NCBI GenBank assembly: GCA_965217195.1
Contig: CBDCHL010000002.1
Coordinates: 1-64,000, forward strand
Direction: 5' to 3'
Source: UBA6623 sp965217195
GTDB taxonomy: Bacteria; Acidobacteriota; Terriglobia; Bryobacterales; UBA6623
Length of the DNA stretch: 64,000 nt
Made by a program: the position numbers and the translations under genes. A model generated the notes under the pieces. That model was given only the letters and a program-made list of their open reading frames with translations, had not been told where the DNA came from and did no database searches. Shown one piece after another: positions 53,242-62,398 of the stretch; within the stretch, counting starts at the first letter, position 1, and the number at the start of each line of letters is the position of its first letter.

Positions 53242-53751
53242 TTAGATAAACATTTCTTCGTCGATCGTAGCTCTGTCGACGCTCTGACGTCGCCCGCCGA
53301 ACAAGCTTTCCACGATGGCGCTCAGAGCCGTGGCGAGGGCCCGAATCTGGCGCACGGGCGCGAGCAGCGTCTTCTGCAATGCCACAGTTGTCTCGTTGAC
53401 TTTTTCCAGCGCGCTTTCGACCGTCTGATCGACTCGGCTCAACTGGGTCTTACTGAAGGTCGAGACGTCGTCGAGGATCGAGTCGACCTTTTCCGACTGC
53501 ACCTTTGTCGCGTCGGCCAGATCACTCACTTTTTTCATGATATCGGCCGATTGCTCACGCAACTGCTCCATCGTCTTGAGGGAGCTGTCGGCCACAGGTT
53601 CCCAGCGGTCAAGAAAGAGCATAGACCGCTCCTTGAGAGCCTTGATAGAGCGGTAGATCCCGAACAGAAAGACCATCTGAAGAAGCAAGGCAACGGCGGC
53701 CACACCTGTAAAAACCGCCATGATGACCAGCAGTGTCTGTTCGTTTTCCAT
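53242..53751 (-). CDS. DUF948-like membrane-anchored coiled-coil protein
   Basis: 169 residues from ATG 53751. One N-terminal transmembrane helix (LLVIMAVFTGVAAVALLLQM) followed by a long coiled coil with regularly spaced hydrophobics (LREQSADIMKKVSDLADATK, VDQTVESALEKVNETTVALQ). This resembles DUF948/methyl-accepting-like envelope proteins that occur with YtxH proteins. Role unknown. The YtxH gene lies 55 bp upstream on the same strand. Confidence 0.7.
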   Translation of the reverse strand: MENEQTLLVIMAVFTGVAAVALLLQMVFLFGIYRSIKALKERSMLFLDRWEPVADSSLKTMEQLREQSADIMKKVSDLADATKVQSEKVDSILDDVSTFSKTQLSRVDQTVESALEKVNETTVALQKTLLAPVRQIRALATALSAIVESLFGGRRQSVDRATIDEEMFI

Positions 53752-53806
53752 TGGAACGTTACCTTGTCTGACCGTTTCCCCGGTACTTGTCGATGAAGCC
53801 TCCGAA

Positions 53807-54118
53807 CTATTGCGGTGCTGGTTCGGGTCCGCCCTCAGAGCGGTTTGCCACGGCGTCACGGTACGCTTGGCGCCCTGCTTCCAACGCCGCGGCGACGCGA
53901 TCCTTTCGGATATTAAGCGAGCCGCGCCCCTTGTCGAGAATCTCCTCGGTTTGGTGGCGAAGTTCGCCGCCCCGACGGCGCACGTAGTCGCCGCCTTCTT
54001 CGGCCCGAGAACGTAAATCAGCTCGTAGTGCTTCCCCGGGCCGGGGGGCGAAAAGCAATCCGACGGCTCCACCTACTCCCAAACCCAGCAAGAAGCATAA
54101 AGACTGCGATGCGGCCAT
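53807..54118 (-). CDS. YtxH domain-containing protein
   Basis: 103 residues from ATG 54118, with a strong AGGAGGTCACC ribosome site. One membrane helix with SLCFLLGLGVGGAVGLLFAP followed by RPGEALRADLRSRAEEG, the YtxH signature. General-stress-type envelope protein in other bacteria. Co-directional with the DUF948-like gene. Confidence 0.82.
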   Translation of the reverse strand: MAASQSLCFLLGLGVGGAVGLLFAPRPGEALRADLRSRAEEGGDYVRRRGGELRHQTEEILDKGRGSLNIRKDRVAAALEAGRQAYRDAVANRSEGGPEPAPQ

Positions 54119-54658
54119 GGTGACCTCCTGAAGCGGCCCTTCCTCACGCAACACGCTCCCGCGAGGCAAGGCGACCGGCCATGCCCACGGGCTTCGCAAG
54201 GCTGATGTTAGCATATCGCGCCACGATTTCGAGGCAGCTCGATCGATGCGCCGGGGCCGAGCTTACAACAGTGACAACGCAGGTGTTCGGGCGTCGACTG
54301 ACCCGCTGCGACTCTTATGGAATAGACGCTCACAAGAAAAACCTCGACGATAAAGTTGGATAAGAAATCGAAAATAGATTTAATAAAACGTGGATAAAGA
54401 TATGATAAAACACTTTCGGCGGCTCTTTATGTCTGTTAAACTGTATTTGCGAGGGCGGCCTGCCGACTCCCCCGCTTGTGTGAGGCAGGTCGCTTTGTGA
54501 TCCCCTTCCGCTTCCGGCAAGCGCATCGGTAAGCCATAGGGCTCCGTTGATCACTACGCCTGCTTTGGATTTCGACGGCGAAAGTTCCCTGGTTGACCAG
54601 ATTGAACTCGATCCAGCGGTGGACTTCGTGAGGCCCATCGCGAGAAGGCTGCGGGAAG
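54119..54658. other. Intergenic, partly AT-rich
   Basis: 54330-54440 is notably AT-rich (AAATAGATTTAATAAAACGT). It may hold promoters for the divergent flanking genes; no boxes assigned and no supported gene. Confidence 0.35.
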
Positions 54659-54958
54659 ATGACCAACAATTTCGGCAGTGAGGATTTCAGGGCGCATGCG
54701 GTTCATTACCTGCCTGAATCGGAAGAGGAAATTTGTCTCGCCGTGACGGAAGCGGAGAATGGAAGGTGGAGAGCCCATCTGCGGGGTCGGGGCTTCTCGA
54801 TTGCCGAGCATTACGACAATGGCGAGCAAGCTCGTTACGCGGTTTTGGAGTGGTTTCAGCGCTCTTTTAATAGGCACGCGTGCAACCCGCGCTGCCGCCT
54901 CCAGTCGCTCCCGGGGTCGACGGTTGCGGACGGGCGCTGCGCCTGGGATCGTCGCTGA
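54659..54958 (+). CDS. Small hypothetical protein
   Basis: 99 residues; the ATG is preceded by GCGGGAAG. The N-terminal 60 residues (VHYLPESEEEICLAVTEAEN, GRGFSIAEHYDNGEQARYAV) look like a small alpha/beta soluble domain; the tail is Arg/Cys-rich and less protein-like, so the true end could be disturbed. No family recognised. Confidence 0.45.
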   Translation: MTNNFGSEDFRAHAVHYLPESEEEICLAVTEAENGRWRAHLRGRGFSIAEHYDNGEQARYAVLEWFQRSFNRHACNPRCRLQSLPGSTVADGRCAWDRR

Positions 54959-55224
54959 CCGAAACGGCTGCCGAGGGAGCTTAGCCCGCATTTCTGCCGG
55001 CTGACGGGCCTCTCACGCACTTCGCCTCGCCACCCTGGCGAGAAAAGCGGGTTAGACCGTTTGCGGGTCGAAACCCGCGCAAGCTATTTGGTGAGTGGCT
55101 CGACCGAATGGGTCTGGATTCTGCGCGGCCTCACGAGTCGTGCCGTCAACACTCGGCGCAGCGGGCAAGCTTCTGAGGTGCAGGCAAGTCGAGTAGGGAA
55201 TGGGAAGGGGGTAGCGGTGGTCCA
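54959..55224. other. Intergenic downstream of nuoB
   Basis: No nuoC or other complex I gene follows nuoB here. Nothing else recognised. Confidence 0.3.
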
Positions 55225-55782
55225 CTAGACAGGATTTTGCGTCTGGGCCACCATGATGCGCTTTTGAAAGTCGGCCAACATGGATTCGTCGAGTCTCACC
55301 TGAGTCGGCCGCTTGACGAGGGTGGTCATGCGGTCGATCTTGTCCTGCAATTTGAGCAGCGAGTAGAAGAGGTTTTCCGGCCGCGGCGGGCAACCCACGA
55401 CGTAGACATCAACGGGGACAATCTTGTCGACGCCCTGCAAGACGCCATAGGTGTTGAACGGCCCGCCGACGCTTGAGCAGGCTCCCATCGAGATACACCA
55501 TTTAGGTTCCGGCATTTGATCCCAGATGCGTTTGAGGACCGGCGCCATCTTCAGGGTGACCGTGCCGGCCACAATCATGAGGTCGGATTGGCGCGGACTG
55601 GGGCGGAAAACCTCCGAACCGAAACGGGCGATGTCGAAGCGCGAAGTCGACGAGGCGATCATTTCGATGGCGCAGCAGGCCAATCCGAATGTCAGGGGCC
55701 AAATGGCCGACTTGCGGGCCCAGTTGAAAACGTAGTCGACGGAGGTGGTAAGGAAGTTGCGCTCGAACTGATTCTGCAACAT
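55225..55782 (-). CDS. nuoB: NADH-quinone oxidoreductase subunit B
   Basis: 185 residues. Ligands of iron-sulfur cluster N2 are visible: FGLACCAIEM (tandem Cys), MGACSSVGG and VVGCPPRPE; RPSPRQSDLMIVAGTVTLKM is the conserved loop near the quinone site. NuoB sits at the junction of the hydrophilic arm and membrane part of complex I. It is not flanked by nuoA, nuoC or nuoD. Confidence 0.93.
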   Translation of the reverse strand: MLQNQFERNFLTTSVDYVFNWARKSAIWPLTFGLACCAIEMIASSTSRFDIARFGSEVFRPSPRQSDLMIVAGTVTLKMAPVLKRIWDQMPEPKWCISMGACSSVGGPFNTYGVLQGVDKIVPVDVYVVGCPPRPENLFYSLLKLQDKIDRMTTLVKRPTQVRLDESMLADFQKRIMVAQTQNPV

Positions 55783-55938
55783 GGCGTCTCGCTCGGACTT
55801 TCCATTATAAGGAATTCAGTTCGACCCAAGGCCGCCCCTTCTCTCAATGCGTCCGAAATAGCGGAGCCAAAGGTCGCCGTCGAGCGGCGACGAACCAGGT
55901 TTGCGGATCGTGAGAGTGTAACGAACTGTCGGCCTTCG

Positions 55939-56844
55939 CTAACCCTCGCCGTCTGATCCCCGGGAGGCCTCGATTTGTTTGGGTATTGTCGGCAAGACGT
56001 CGGGACTTGCTTGTTCGAGTTCGTCGGCGCCTTGGGGCGTGATGGCGATATAACCCTGGTCCTCAGTGATAATCAGTGATTTCCCTCGGAGGTACCAGAT
56101 TGCGAACTGCAGATGTTCGCTGGGACAGCCGAGCAATGTGCTGAACTCGCGAATCCGCATCCCCGGTCTTTCAGGGTCGTTCTTGCGTTTCATGTAAAGA
56201 GCGGAAAGGAGGGCCCAGCGCTTTGCCTTTTCCTCATCCATGTCTCCCGCATTGCTGTCGGGTTTATCGAAGATCCGCCAGCGCACTTCCGTCGCCGCAG
56301 TGTGCTGGGCGTCGTACTCAGCCCGCTTTTCCGGGTCGCTAAGCACCCGATAGGCCTGCAAGATCAGTTGAAACGTCGCTTGGTTGCCGGTTTCGGCATT
56401 GTCGGGATGAAAACGCTGCGCCATCATGCGGTAAACGCGCTGAATGGTTTCCAAATCGGCATTGCGGCTGATCTGAAGCGCTTCGTAGTAATCCGTCAGG
56501 GACGGATCACCGTCGATTTTCTGTGACGTGCGGGCGTGAGGCGCCTCGAAGGCCAAGCCGGAACGGTAAACACCTTCGTCGTGCAGCCGGCAATGGATGA
56601 CCTGTACATTGGTAATGCCGTCGGTGTTGCGCGAGTTCTGAATCGGCAGATCCAAGCCTTTGAGCTCCGTCCCGATCGTGAGCGGCTCTGCTGTTTCAAT
56701 TCCACAGCCGAAATCACTGACATCGATAAGACGGGCCGAGAGGCGACTCGTGGTCCCCGCGCGAGAAGAGAATTCGAACTCCACCGTGTCGCCGATGGGG
56801 ATCGGCTTCCGTGATTTTCTTCGGCGTTCCGATCGTTCCGGCAT
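55939..56844 (-). CDS. PilZ-DnaJ fusion protein
   Basis: 301 residues. Residues 1-115 form a PilZ-like domain beginning RSERRRKSRKPIPIGDTVEF with DVSDFGCGIETAEPLTIG (D-x-S-x2-G motif for cyclic di-GMP). Residues about 115-185 form a J domain with helices and the HPD motif in MMAQRFHPDNAETG and the tail VLSDPEKRAEYD. The rest resembles a winged helix (MRIREFSTLLGCPSEHLQFA, IITEDQGYIAITPQGADELE). Cytosolic. It probably couples second-messenger binding to an Hsp70 interaction; function is inference. Confidence 0.8.
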   Translation of the reverse strand: MPERSERRRKSRKPIPIGDTVEFEFSSRAGTTSRLSARLIDVSDFGCGIETAEPLTIGTELKGLDLPIQNSRNTDGITNVQVIHCRLHDEGVYRSGLAFEAPHARTSQKIDGDPSLTDYYEALQISRNADLETIQRVYRMMAQRFHPDNAETGNQATFQLILQAYRVLSDPEKRAEYDAQHTAATEVRWRIFDKPDSNAGDMDEEKAKRWALLSALYMKRKNDPERPGMRIREFSTLLGCPSEHLQFAIWYLRGKSLIITEDQGYIAITPQGADELEQASPDVLPTIPKQIEASRGSDGEG

Positions 56845-57126
56845 GGCCTCGGTTGAGAGATTCAGGGTACGTAAACCACTTATCGGCAGGGAACGGCAGG
56901 GCCGTACAGTGCATCACGGGTGTGATTGCCCGTGCGACAAACGTAGTTGGATTTCATGATACACCGTGCCTGTGCGGTCTCGCGCGCCCAGAATGTAGGA
57001 AAGTGAAGATGGATCAGCGGAGGGTTGAGTGCGGATTGCTTGATCCAGGGGTATCCCCGCAGCAGCCCAACCAGCGCCCGTGTAAGGCCGGGGTGCGGTG
57101 GTGCGAAGAGCGTGAGCCAGGCGGCG

Positions 57127-57399
57127 CTAAGCACTGATATTCAGGGCTCGGAGAAACAGCCGGTCGACGTCGCTCAATTGCAGATCTCCCGGAACGCCCG
57201 CGGCAGTCGCTGAGTTGACCGGCACGGCGGAGGCGTCCTCTTCTTCGTCCGACGAGAACTTGGCATCGACGGAGAGCTCGACGGCGTAACCGGCTCTCTT
57301 GATGTCGTCCAGAATAACAGCCATCGGCTTCGAACCCTCTAGAGAGCTGTGCACCGCGTCGCCGAGTTGCTGCATCAAATCCTGCATTTGCGTATTCAC
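57127..57399 (-). CDS. Small conserved acidobacterial protein
   Basis: 90 residues starting with GTG at 57399 behind GAAGGAGATTCCC. The helical N-terminus MNTQMQDLMQQLGDAVHSSL is followed by PMAVILDDIKRAGYAVELSV and an acidic linker; the C-terminus LSDVDRLFLRALNIS is amphipathic. No known function. Confidence 0.6.
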   Translation of the reverse strand: MNTQMQDLMQQLGDAVHSSLEGSKPMAVILDDIKRAGYAVELSVDAKFSSDEEEDASAVPVNSATAAGVPGDLQLSDVDRLFLRALNISA

Positions 57400-57837
57400 C
57401 GGGAATCTCCTTCTTGTGGCCTCGAATCGGGGTTGCCGTTCATGGCCGACGCCTCAAGAACTCCGTTTTCTATCCCTAGCCTACAGATCGAGGCCGTTTT
57501 CGACAATCAGGTGTATTATTGGTTTTGGGGGGGGGGCCTTCCGTACCTTTTTTTCATGAACCATTCGTTCACCGTTAATTCAGTGTTCCGCCTTAGGCCG
57601 TAATAGTACTTGAGTGGACCCGCTGTATATGACCGGACCCTGGGAGACCTTGCAGGCGGACCGAGGAGAGCGTGGATCCGCAGTCGCCGGCTGCTTGCGG
57701 ACGAGCTTGCAGCACCGGTTAGTGAGGAGCGGAGGCCGGCTCATGGAGCACGCCCGAGGCTGCCGGCCGGTACACCGAACCGCGAGTGGGAGAGGGAGGG
57801 AACGAGCCCACCATCAAGCGACAAAAAGAAACGGCGC
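57400..57837. other. Intergenic with poly-G tract
   Basis: A run of about eleven G near 57526 and no supported gene. Short frames lack ribosome sites. Confidence 0.35.
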
Positions 57838-58323
57838 TTACATCTTGTACTGCCCGAGGTCTTCGTCGCTGAGGTTTTCGAGCCAACGCCGCAACTCTTC
57901 GCTGCTGGCCTTGTCATTGACGGCATTGCTGACTTTGGACGATTTCAGTACCTCGTCATCGACGTAGATCGGGCAATCCAGGCGTAAGGCCACGGCGAGG
58001 GCGTCGCTGGGCCGAGAGTCGACGGCGATCATTTCGCCGTTGCGTTCGATCCAGATGACCGCGAAGAACGTGTCGTCCTTGAGTTCGCTAACGACGACTT
58101 TGCGGACTCCGGAGGTCAGACCGAAGAGAAGATTCTTGATCAGGTCATGCGTCATCGGGCGCGGGGTGGTGACTTTTTCGATTTCGAGGGCGATAGCGTT
58201 CGCTTCGTAGACGCCGACCCAGATCGGCAAAACCGCCTTGCCTTCGACATCCTTGAGGATCACGATCGGCATGTTGGTGACCGGGTCCATCATCAATCCC
58301 CGAATCTTCATTTCCACTTCCAT
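57838..58323 (-). CDS. Bifunctional nuclease-domain protein (DUF151)
   Basis: 161 residues. VNKxP-type start MKIRGLMMDPVTNMPIVILK, VLPIWVGVYEANAIALEIEK, TPRPMTHDLIKNLL and VDSRPSDALAVALRLDCPIY are the conserved BFN blocks. Members have DNase/RNase activity in plants and are common in thermophiles and acidobacteria; the bacterial role is unclear. It lies 38 bp downstream of the miaB stop on the same strand and may be cotranscribed. Confidence 0.9.
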   Translation of the reverse strand: MEVEMKIRGLMMDPVTNMPIVILKDVEGKAVLPIWVGVYEANAIALEIEKVTTPRPMTHDLIKNLLFGLTSGVRKVVVSELKDDTFFAVIWIERNGEMIAVDSRPSDALAVALRLDCPIYVDDEVLKSSKVSNAVNDKASSEELRRWLENLSDEDLGQYKM

Positions 58324-58360
58324 CGTGTTCTCCCGATAACGGTCGTTTTGAGAAGTTCGT

Positions 58361-59731
58361 CTATTGCAAGATGCGGAACGGCTGAAGTTGGGTTAGTTCG
58401 CTTCGCCCACTCATCTCACCGACTAGGGAATTCGGTCCTGACGCCGTGACTCGCACGCGGCAGTAGGAGCCGATCCGGTCGATACCATCGTCCAGATCGG
58501 CGGGGATCTTGAAATTCAGTACCCGGTTCTGGGTCGTTCGCCCGATCCACTGCTGCAACTTGTCGCGTCGGCCCTCGACCAATACTTCCTCTTCGCGGCC
58601 GATATGGCGTTCGTTGTTCCGCATTTGAATGCGGCGTTGCATTTCCTGCAGGGCGGTCAGACGGCGTGACTTTTCCGGTTCGGGAATGGCGTCGTCGTAG
58701 GAGATAGCGGGCGTGCCGGCGCGGGGTGAATACTTGAACGAGAACACGGAATCGTATTGCACTTGCTCGAGCAAGGAAAGGGTTGCAGCGAAGTCCTTCT
58801 CGGTTTCGCCCGGGAAGCCCACGATGATGTCGGTGCTGAGCGCGATGTCGCGGCGCGCCGAGCGAATATTTTCAATTCGCTCGAGGTATTGTTCGCGGGT
58901 GTAATCGCGCTGCATCCTGTTTAGGACGGTGCTCGATCCTGATTGCACCGGCAGATGGACGTGATCGCAGAGCGTCGGCTGTTCGTCGATCGCGTCGACG
59001 ATGTCGGGGGTGAAGTCGCGCGGATGAGAGGTGGTAAACCTCACCCGACGGATGCCCGGGACTCGGCCGACCGCGGCCAGCACATGCGCGAAATTCCAAC
59101 CGGCGGGCGTCGGATCGCGGAAGCTATTGACGTTTTGGCCGAGGAGCTGGATCTCGGTGTAGCCGGTTGCCGCGAGCTGCTCGGCTTCGTGGACCACGCT
59201 GTCGAGCGTGCGGCTCCGCTCCGGGCCGCGAGTAAACGGTACAACGCAGTACGCGCAGTGCTTGTTGCAGCCTTCGATGATCGTGATGTAGGCACGATGA
59301 GGATTATCGCGCCGAGTTAAAGGCGTATCGAACGTTTCATCGGTGTCGAGGTCGAGACCCGTCACCCGGTTTTCGCCGGATTCGATGCGGTCGACGAGGT
59401 CGGATAGGCTGTTATACCCGGCCGAGCCGCAAACCAGGCTGACGTGCGGCGCCTGCTCGAAGATCTCCTCGCCTTTGTGCTGGGCGACGCAGCCGAGCAC
59501 CCCGAAGATTTGCCCCTCGGCTTTTCGGCGTTTGAAATTGGCAAGGCGCGAAAAGACTTTCTGCTCGGCCTTGTCCCGAATGCTGCAGGTGTTATAAAGA
59601 ACGAGCCCCGCGGTCACGGCGTCGGGGACTTCTTCGTACCCCTTTGCGAGCAGCGTGCCGCGCACCTTTTCGCTATCGTGAACGTTCATCTGACAGCCGA
59701 AAGTCTCAAGATAGAACGTCTTTTTCGGCAC
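58361..59731 (-). CDS. miaB: tRNA-2-methylthio-N6-dimethylallyladenosine synthase
   Basis: 456 residues from GTG 59731. N-terminal MTTase domain YLETFGCQMNVHDSEKVRG with three conserved Cys (CQMN, CSIR, CVAQ); radical SAM motif EGCNKHCAYCVVPFTRGPE (Cys-x3-Cys-x2-Cys, near residue 155); C-terminal TRAM domain (EVLVEGRRDKLQQWIGRTTQ). It methylthiolates i6A37 of tRNAs reading UNN codons. A longer frame to 60040 exists but its first 100 residues are low-complexity; GAGGAAG sits before the GTG. Confidence 0.92.
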   Translation of the reverse strand: MPKKTFYLETFGCQMNVHDSEKVRGTLLAKGYEEVPDAVTAGLVLYNTCSIRDKAEQKVFSRLANFKRRKAEGQIFGVLGCVAQHKGEEIFEQAPHVSLVCGSAGYNSLSDLVDRIESGENRVTGLDLDTDETFDTPLTRRDNPHRAYITIIEGCNKHCAYCVVPFTRGPERSRTLDSVVHEAEQLAATGYTEIQLLGQNVNSFRDPTPAGWNFAHVLAAVGRVPGIRRVRFTTSHPRDFTPDIVDAIDEQPTLCDHVHLPVQSGSSTVLNRMQRDYTREQYLERIENIRSARRDIALSTDIIVGFPGETEKDFAATLSLLEQVQYDSVFSFKYSPRAGTPAISYDDAIPEPEKSRRLTALQEMQRRIQMRNNERHIGREEEVLVEGRRDKLQQWIGRTTQNRVLNFKIPADLDDGIDRIGSYCRVRVTASGPNSLVGEMSGRSELTQLQPFRILQ

Positions 59732-59876
59732 GGAGGGGCCAACTTCCTCAAGTATAGCAGTCGTCTGCGGACATTCCTGGCTCGCTGGATGTGGGAGAGG
59801 GGTCGACCGCGAAGGAGGTTCCACGGTGAAACTTTGGTGTTCCGATCGGTTGTCAAGAGGTCGCGGAATTCGCCTG

Positions 59877-60851
59877 TTAGAAATAATATCCGGGTCGATG
59901 ACGGACCCGGAGGCGTCTAGTCTTCTTACCGGAGAGGACAACCTTGACCCTCCGGAACCCGGAGCCGCCTCCCTGAGCCGGGGAATAGGCCAGGATGTAT
60001 TGGTTACGAATGTCTTGGGCGATTTGCTGGGTGATGGCATTCACCTCGTCAACGCTCTTGGGAAAGAACGCCGCACCGCCCGTGGCCCGCACGACGTGAC
60101 GGATGGCCCGGGTCGCCCGCTTGGCCGAACCGCGGTCTTCTTCACTCAGCAAACCGACCGCATAGATCACGGTATCGGTTTCTTGTAGGCGGCGAACCAG
60201 TTCCTCCAGCTCCGCCATACTGGCGTTGTCCTCACCGTCAGTGATGATCAGCAGGACTTGCTTGTCCCACTTGGCCTTTTCTTTCAGGTGATCGAGCGAC
60301 ATGCCGGTCGCGTCGTAGAGCGCCGTGCCGCCTCGTGAGTCGATCCGTTGCAAAGCATCTTGCAGGCGCAAAACGTCGCTGGTGAAATCGCTGTCGAGGA
60401 AGGCCTCGTCATTGAAATTGACGATGAACACTTCGTCTTTAGGGTTGGAGGCCTTGACGAAATTCACGGCGGCGGCGTTCACTTGTTGGCGCTTGTCCCG
60501 CATGCTCCCGCTGTTATCCACCAAGATGCCGAGCGAGACGGGTACGTCCTCGCGGCGAAAGACTTTGAGGTTCTGTAGGACGTCCTCTTCGTAGACCTTG
60601 AACGCCCCTTGGGTTAGGTCTGTGACGAAATGCTGTTCTTTGTCGAGAACGGATGTGTGCAGGACGACGAGTTTGGTGTCGGCCTTAAACGTCAGTTCGG
60701 GATCGGATTGGGATTTCTTGCCGGTCGGCTGCCCCCCCGCGAGACCCGCGGAGATTGTGAGAAGTGTGGCGTAGCGGACGAAGCGCGAGAAGTTGGCGGT
60801 GGGCCGGGCCCGCGCGGGCCCGCCACCAGAGGGCAGACGCCGGGATTGCAT
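59877..60851 (-). CDS. Secreted von Willebrand factor A domain protein
   Basis: About 324 residues. Hydrophobic leader RYATLLTISAGLAGG; N-terminal strand domain (LTFKADTKLVVLHTSVLDKE, FKVYEEDVLQNLKVFRREDV); VWA domain with MIDAS LGILVDNSGSMRDKR (Asp-x-Ser-x-Ser), GGTALYDATG and TDGEDNASMAE. The C-terminal RNQYILAYSP...RRLRVRHRPGYYF is the TIGR03436-like ending widespread in Acidobacteria. Start at 60851 or 60884 is uncertain. Confidence 0.85.
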   Translation of the reverse strand: MQSRRLPSGGGPARARPTANFSRFVRYATLLTISAGLAGGQPTGKKSQSDPELTFKADTKLVVLHTSVLDKEQHFVTDLTQGAFKVYEEDVLQNLKVFRREDVPVSLGILVDNSGSMRDKRQQVNAAAVNFVKASNPKDEVFIVNFNDEAFLDSDFTSDVLRLQDALQRIDSRGGTALYDATGMSLDHLKEKAKWDKQVLLIITDGEDNASMAELEELVRRLQETDTVIYAVGLLSEEDRGSAKRATRAIRHVVRATGGAAFFPKSVDEVNAITQQIAQDIRNQYILAYSPAQGGGSGFRRVKVVLSGKKTRRLRVRHRPGYYF

Positions 60852-60987
60852 TTTCGCCGTATCAACCACTGCAAGATCTCCCATCGGTCGCTTTGACTGC
60901 GTGCGTTCAGCTGGTTCGCGACGAGTCAAAGTGGATTCGGAGCCTTCATTGGGGGCACGGTATGTCGCTCTCGCCGGCGATCCGTGG

Positions 60988-62049
60988 TTACCGGCTGGGC
61001 GCGTAATAGCCCAGCCGATAGTGGGCGCGCAACGGCGGCATGCCGCGAATTTTCGAAAGCGTTACGCGTACCCTGCGCCACTTGCCATCCTTCTTCTGAT
61101 TCTTTGGGACGTACCCCAAAACATACTGGTTGCGTAGCTCGATGCCTATGCGCGCCGCCACGTCGGGCAACTCGTTTAGGTTCTCGACCGGAAACTGGCG
61201 TCCGCCGGTCTGTTCGGCGATCTCGGTGAGTAAGCTCGGCCCGGACAGCTCCTCGGGCGTGCGTCCGCGCGAGTTAACCGGCTCGAAAATCCCGATGGCG
61301 TATATCTGGACATCGGCTTCTTTCACCAGCCGCTTGATCTCCCGCCCTGTATAGCGGCTGCTGTTGTCGCCGCCGTCAGAGATCACGAGGAGAGCCTTCT
61401 TCGTGTTCGAAGCCTCCTTCATCTGGTTGATCGCCAAATAGATGGCATCGAGCAAAGCGGTGCGCCCTTTTGACTGCGTGAAGGTCAGGCGGTTCTGGAT
61501 CTCTTCCAGGCTCCGCGTAAAACCGCCCATCAACTCGGGTCGGTCGTTGAACTGGATGAGAAAGAACTCATCTTCCGGGTTCGCAGTTCGGAAAAACTGC
61601 GCTACGGCCTCGCGCGCCTTGCCCATCTTGTAGCCCATGCTGCCGCTGGCATCGAAGACGATCCCCAAAGACAGCGGTGCGTCCTCGGCGCCGAACTGCG
61701 TGATCTCCTGGTTGATTTTGTCCTCCAGTATCTTGAAATGATCTTTCTCGAGCCCGGTGACGAGGCGGCTCATCGGGTCACTGACCGTCACGTTGATCAG
61801 AACTAAAGGAACGTCGACTTTGATGGTTTCGGCGCGGACGCCCGACTCCGAGACCTGAACCGTTTCCTCGGCCCGCGGTTTGAGTCCGACTTTGGCGTCG
61901 GTGCCCGCGGCGGACGCAGGCAAAAGCGCAAGCCAGGAAGCCGCCAGTGCGGCGCAGAGTGGGCGCGAGAGACAGCTGTTGCGGACGACCCGATAGAAGG
62001 CCGCTGAGGGCCCCCGCGTCCTCTTTCTTAGGCCGATGGGATGCCGCAA
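60988..62049 (-). CDS. Secreted von Willebrand factor A domain protein (paralogue)
   Basis: 353 residues. Leader LCAALAASWLALLPASAAG; strand domain with VDVPLVLINVTVSDPMSRLV; VWA with GIVFDASGSMGYKMGK (MIDAS), GRTALLDAIYLAINQMK and SDGGDNSSRYTGREI; terminal RNQYVLGYVPKNQK...YRLGYYAPSR. It is the same architecture as the next gene on the minus strand, about a tandem duplication apart, and clearly diverged. Confidence 0.88.
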   Translation of the reverse strand: MRHPIGLRKRTRGPSAAFYRVVRNSCLSRPLCAALAASWLALLPASAAGTDAKVGLKPRAEETVQVSESGVRAETIKVDVPLVLINVTVSDPMSRLVTGLEKDHFKILEDKINQEITQFGAEDAPLSLGIVFDASGSMGYKMGKAREAVAQFFRTANPEDEFFLIQFNDRPELMGGFTRSLEEIQNRLTFTQSKGRTALLDAIYLAINQMKEASNTKKALLVISDGGDNSSRYTGREIKRLVKEADVQIYAIGIFEPVNSRGRTPEELSGPSLLTEIAEQTGGRQFPVENLNELPDVAARIGIELRNQYVLGYVPKNQKKDGKWRRVRVTLSKIRGMPPLRAHYRLGYYAPSR

Positions 62050-62398
62050 TGCGTTTAAATTCTAACATACAAATCGGCGTGTGCTAGACTTGAGCTTACC
62101 GCCACGCGGTCGGTTGATCGAAGTTATTTCAGGACGTTTCCGGCAGCCGATTTTGAAGCCTACCGCGCCGGCCGATCCACTTTCGTCAACTTGAGGTGAG
62201 CGGATTCTGAATGCCCCGTAGGCGGCCTGTTTGTTCTCAACAAAAATATTCAGGCCCTTCTCAGCCCCTCCGAGCTGCTACCTTCTCTCGCTTCGCTGCA
62301 AGCCTGTGTTCCGGCAACTCCCTTGTTTTCTTTAGGTTGGGATACTTTTCCGGGTTCGGTCGTGGACCGCGCTCTTCTTCGTGGGCAGTCAACGACTT
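62050..62398. other. Intergenic between divergent VWA and pyrG genes
   Basis: Likely holds promoters in both directions. No T-box or riboswitch hallmark was recognised. Confidence 0.3.

Noticed and set aside
58361..60040. Longer miaB start at 60040
   Set aside because: The first 100 residues are low-complexity and overlap the VWA gene's end; GTG 59731 with GAGGAAG gives the family N-terminus.
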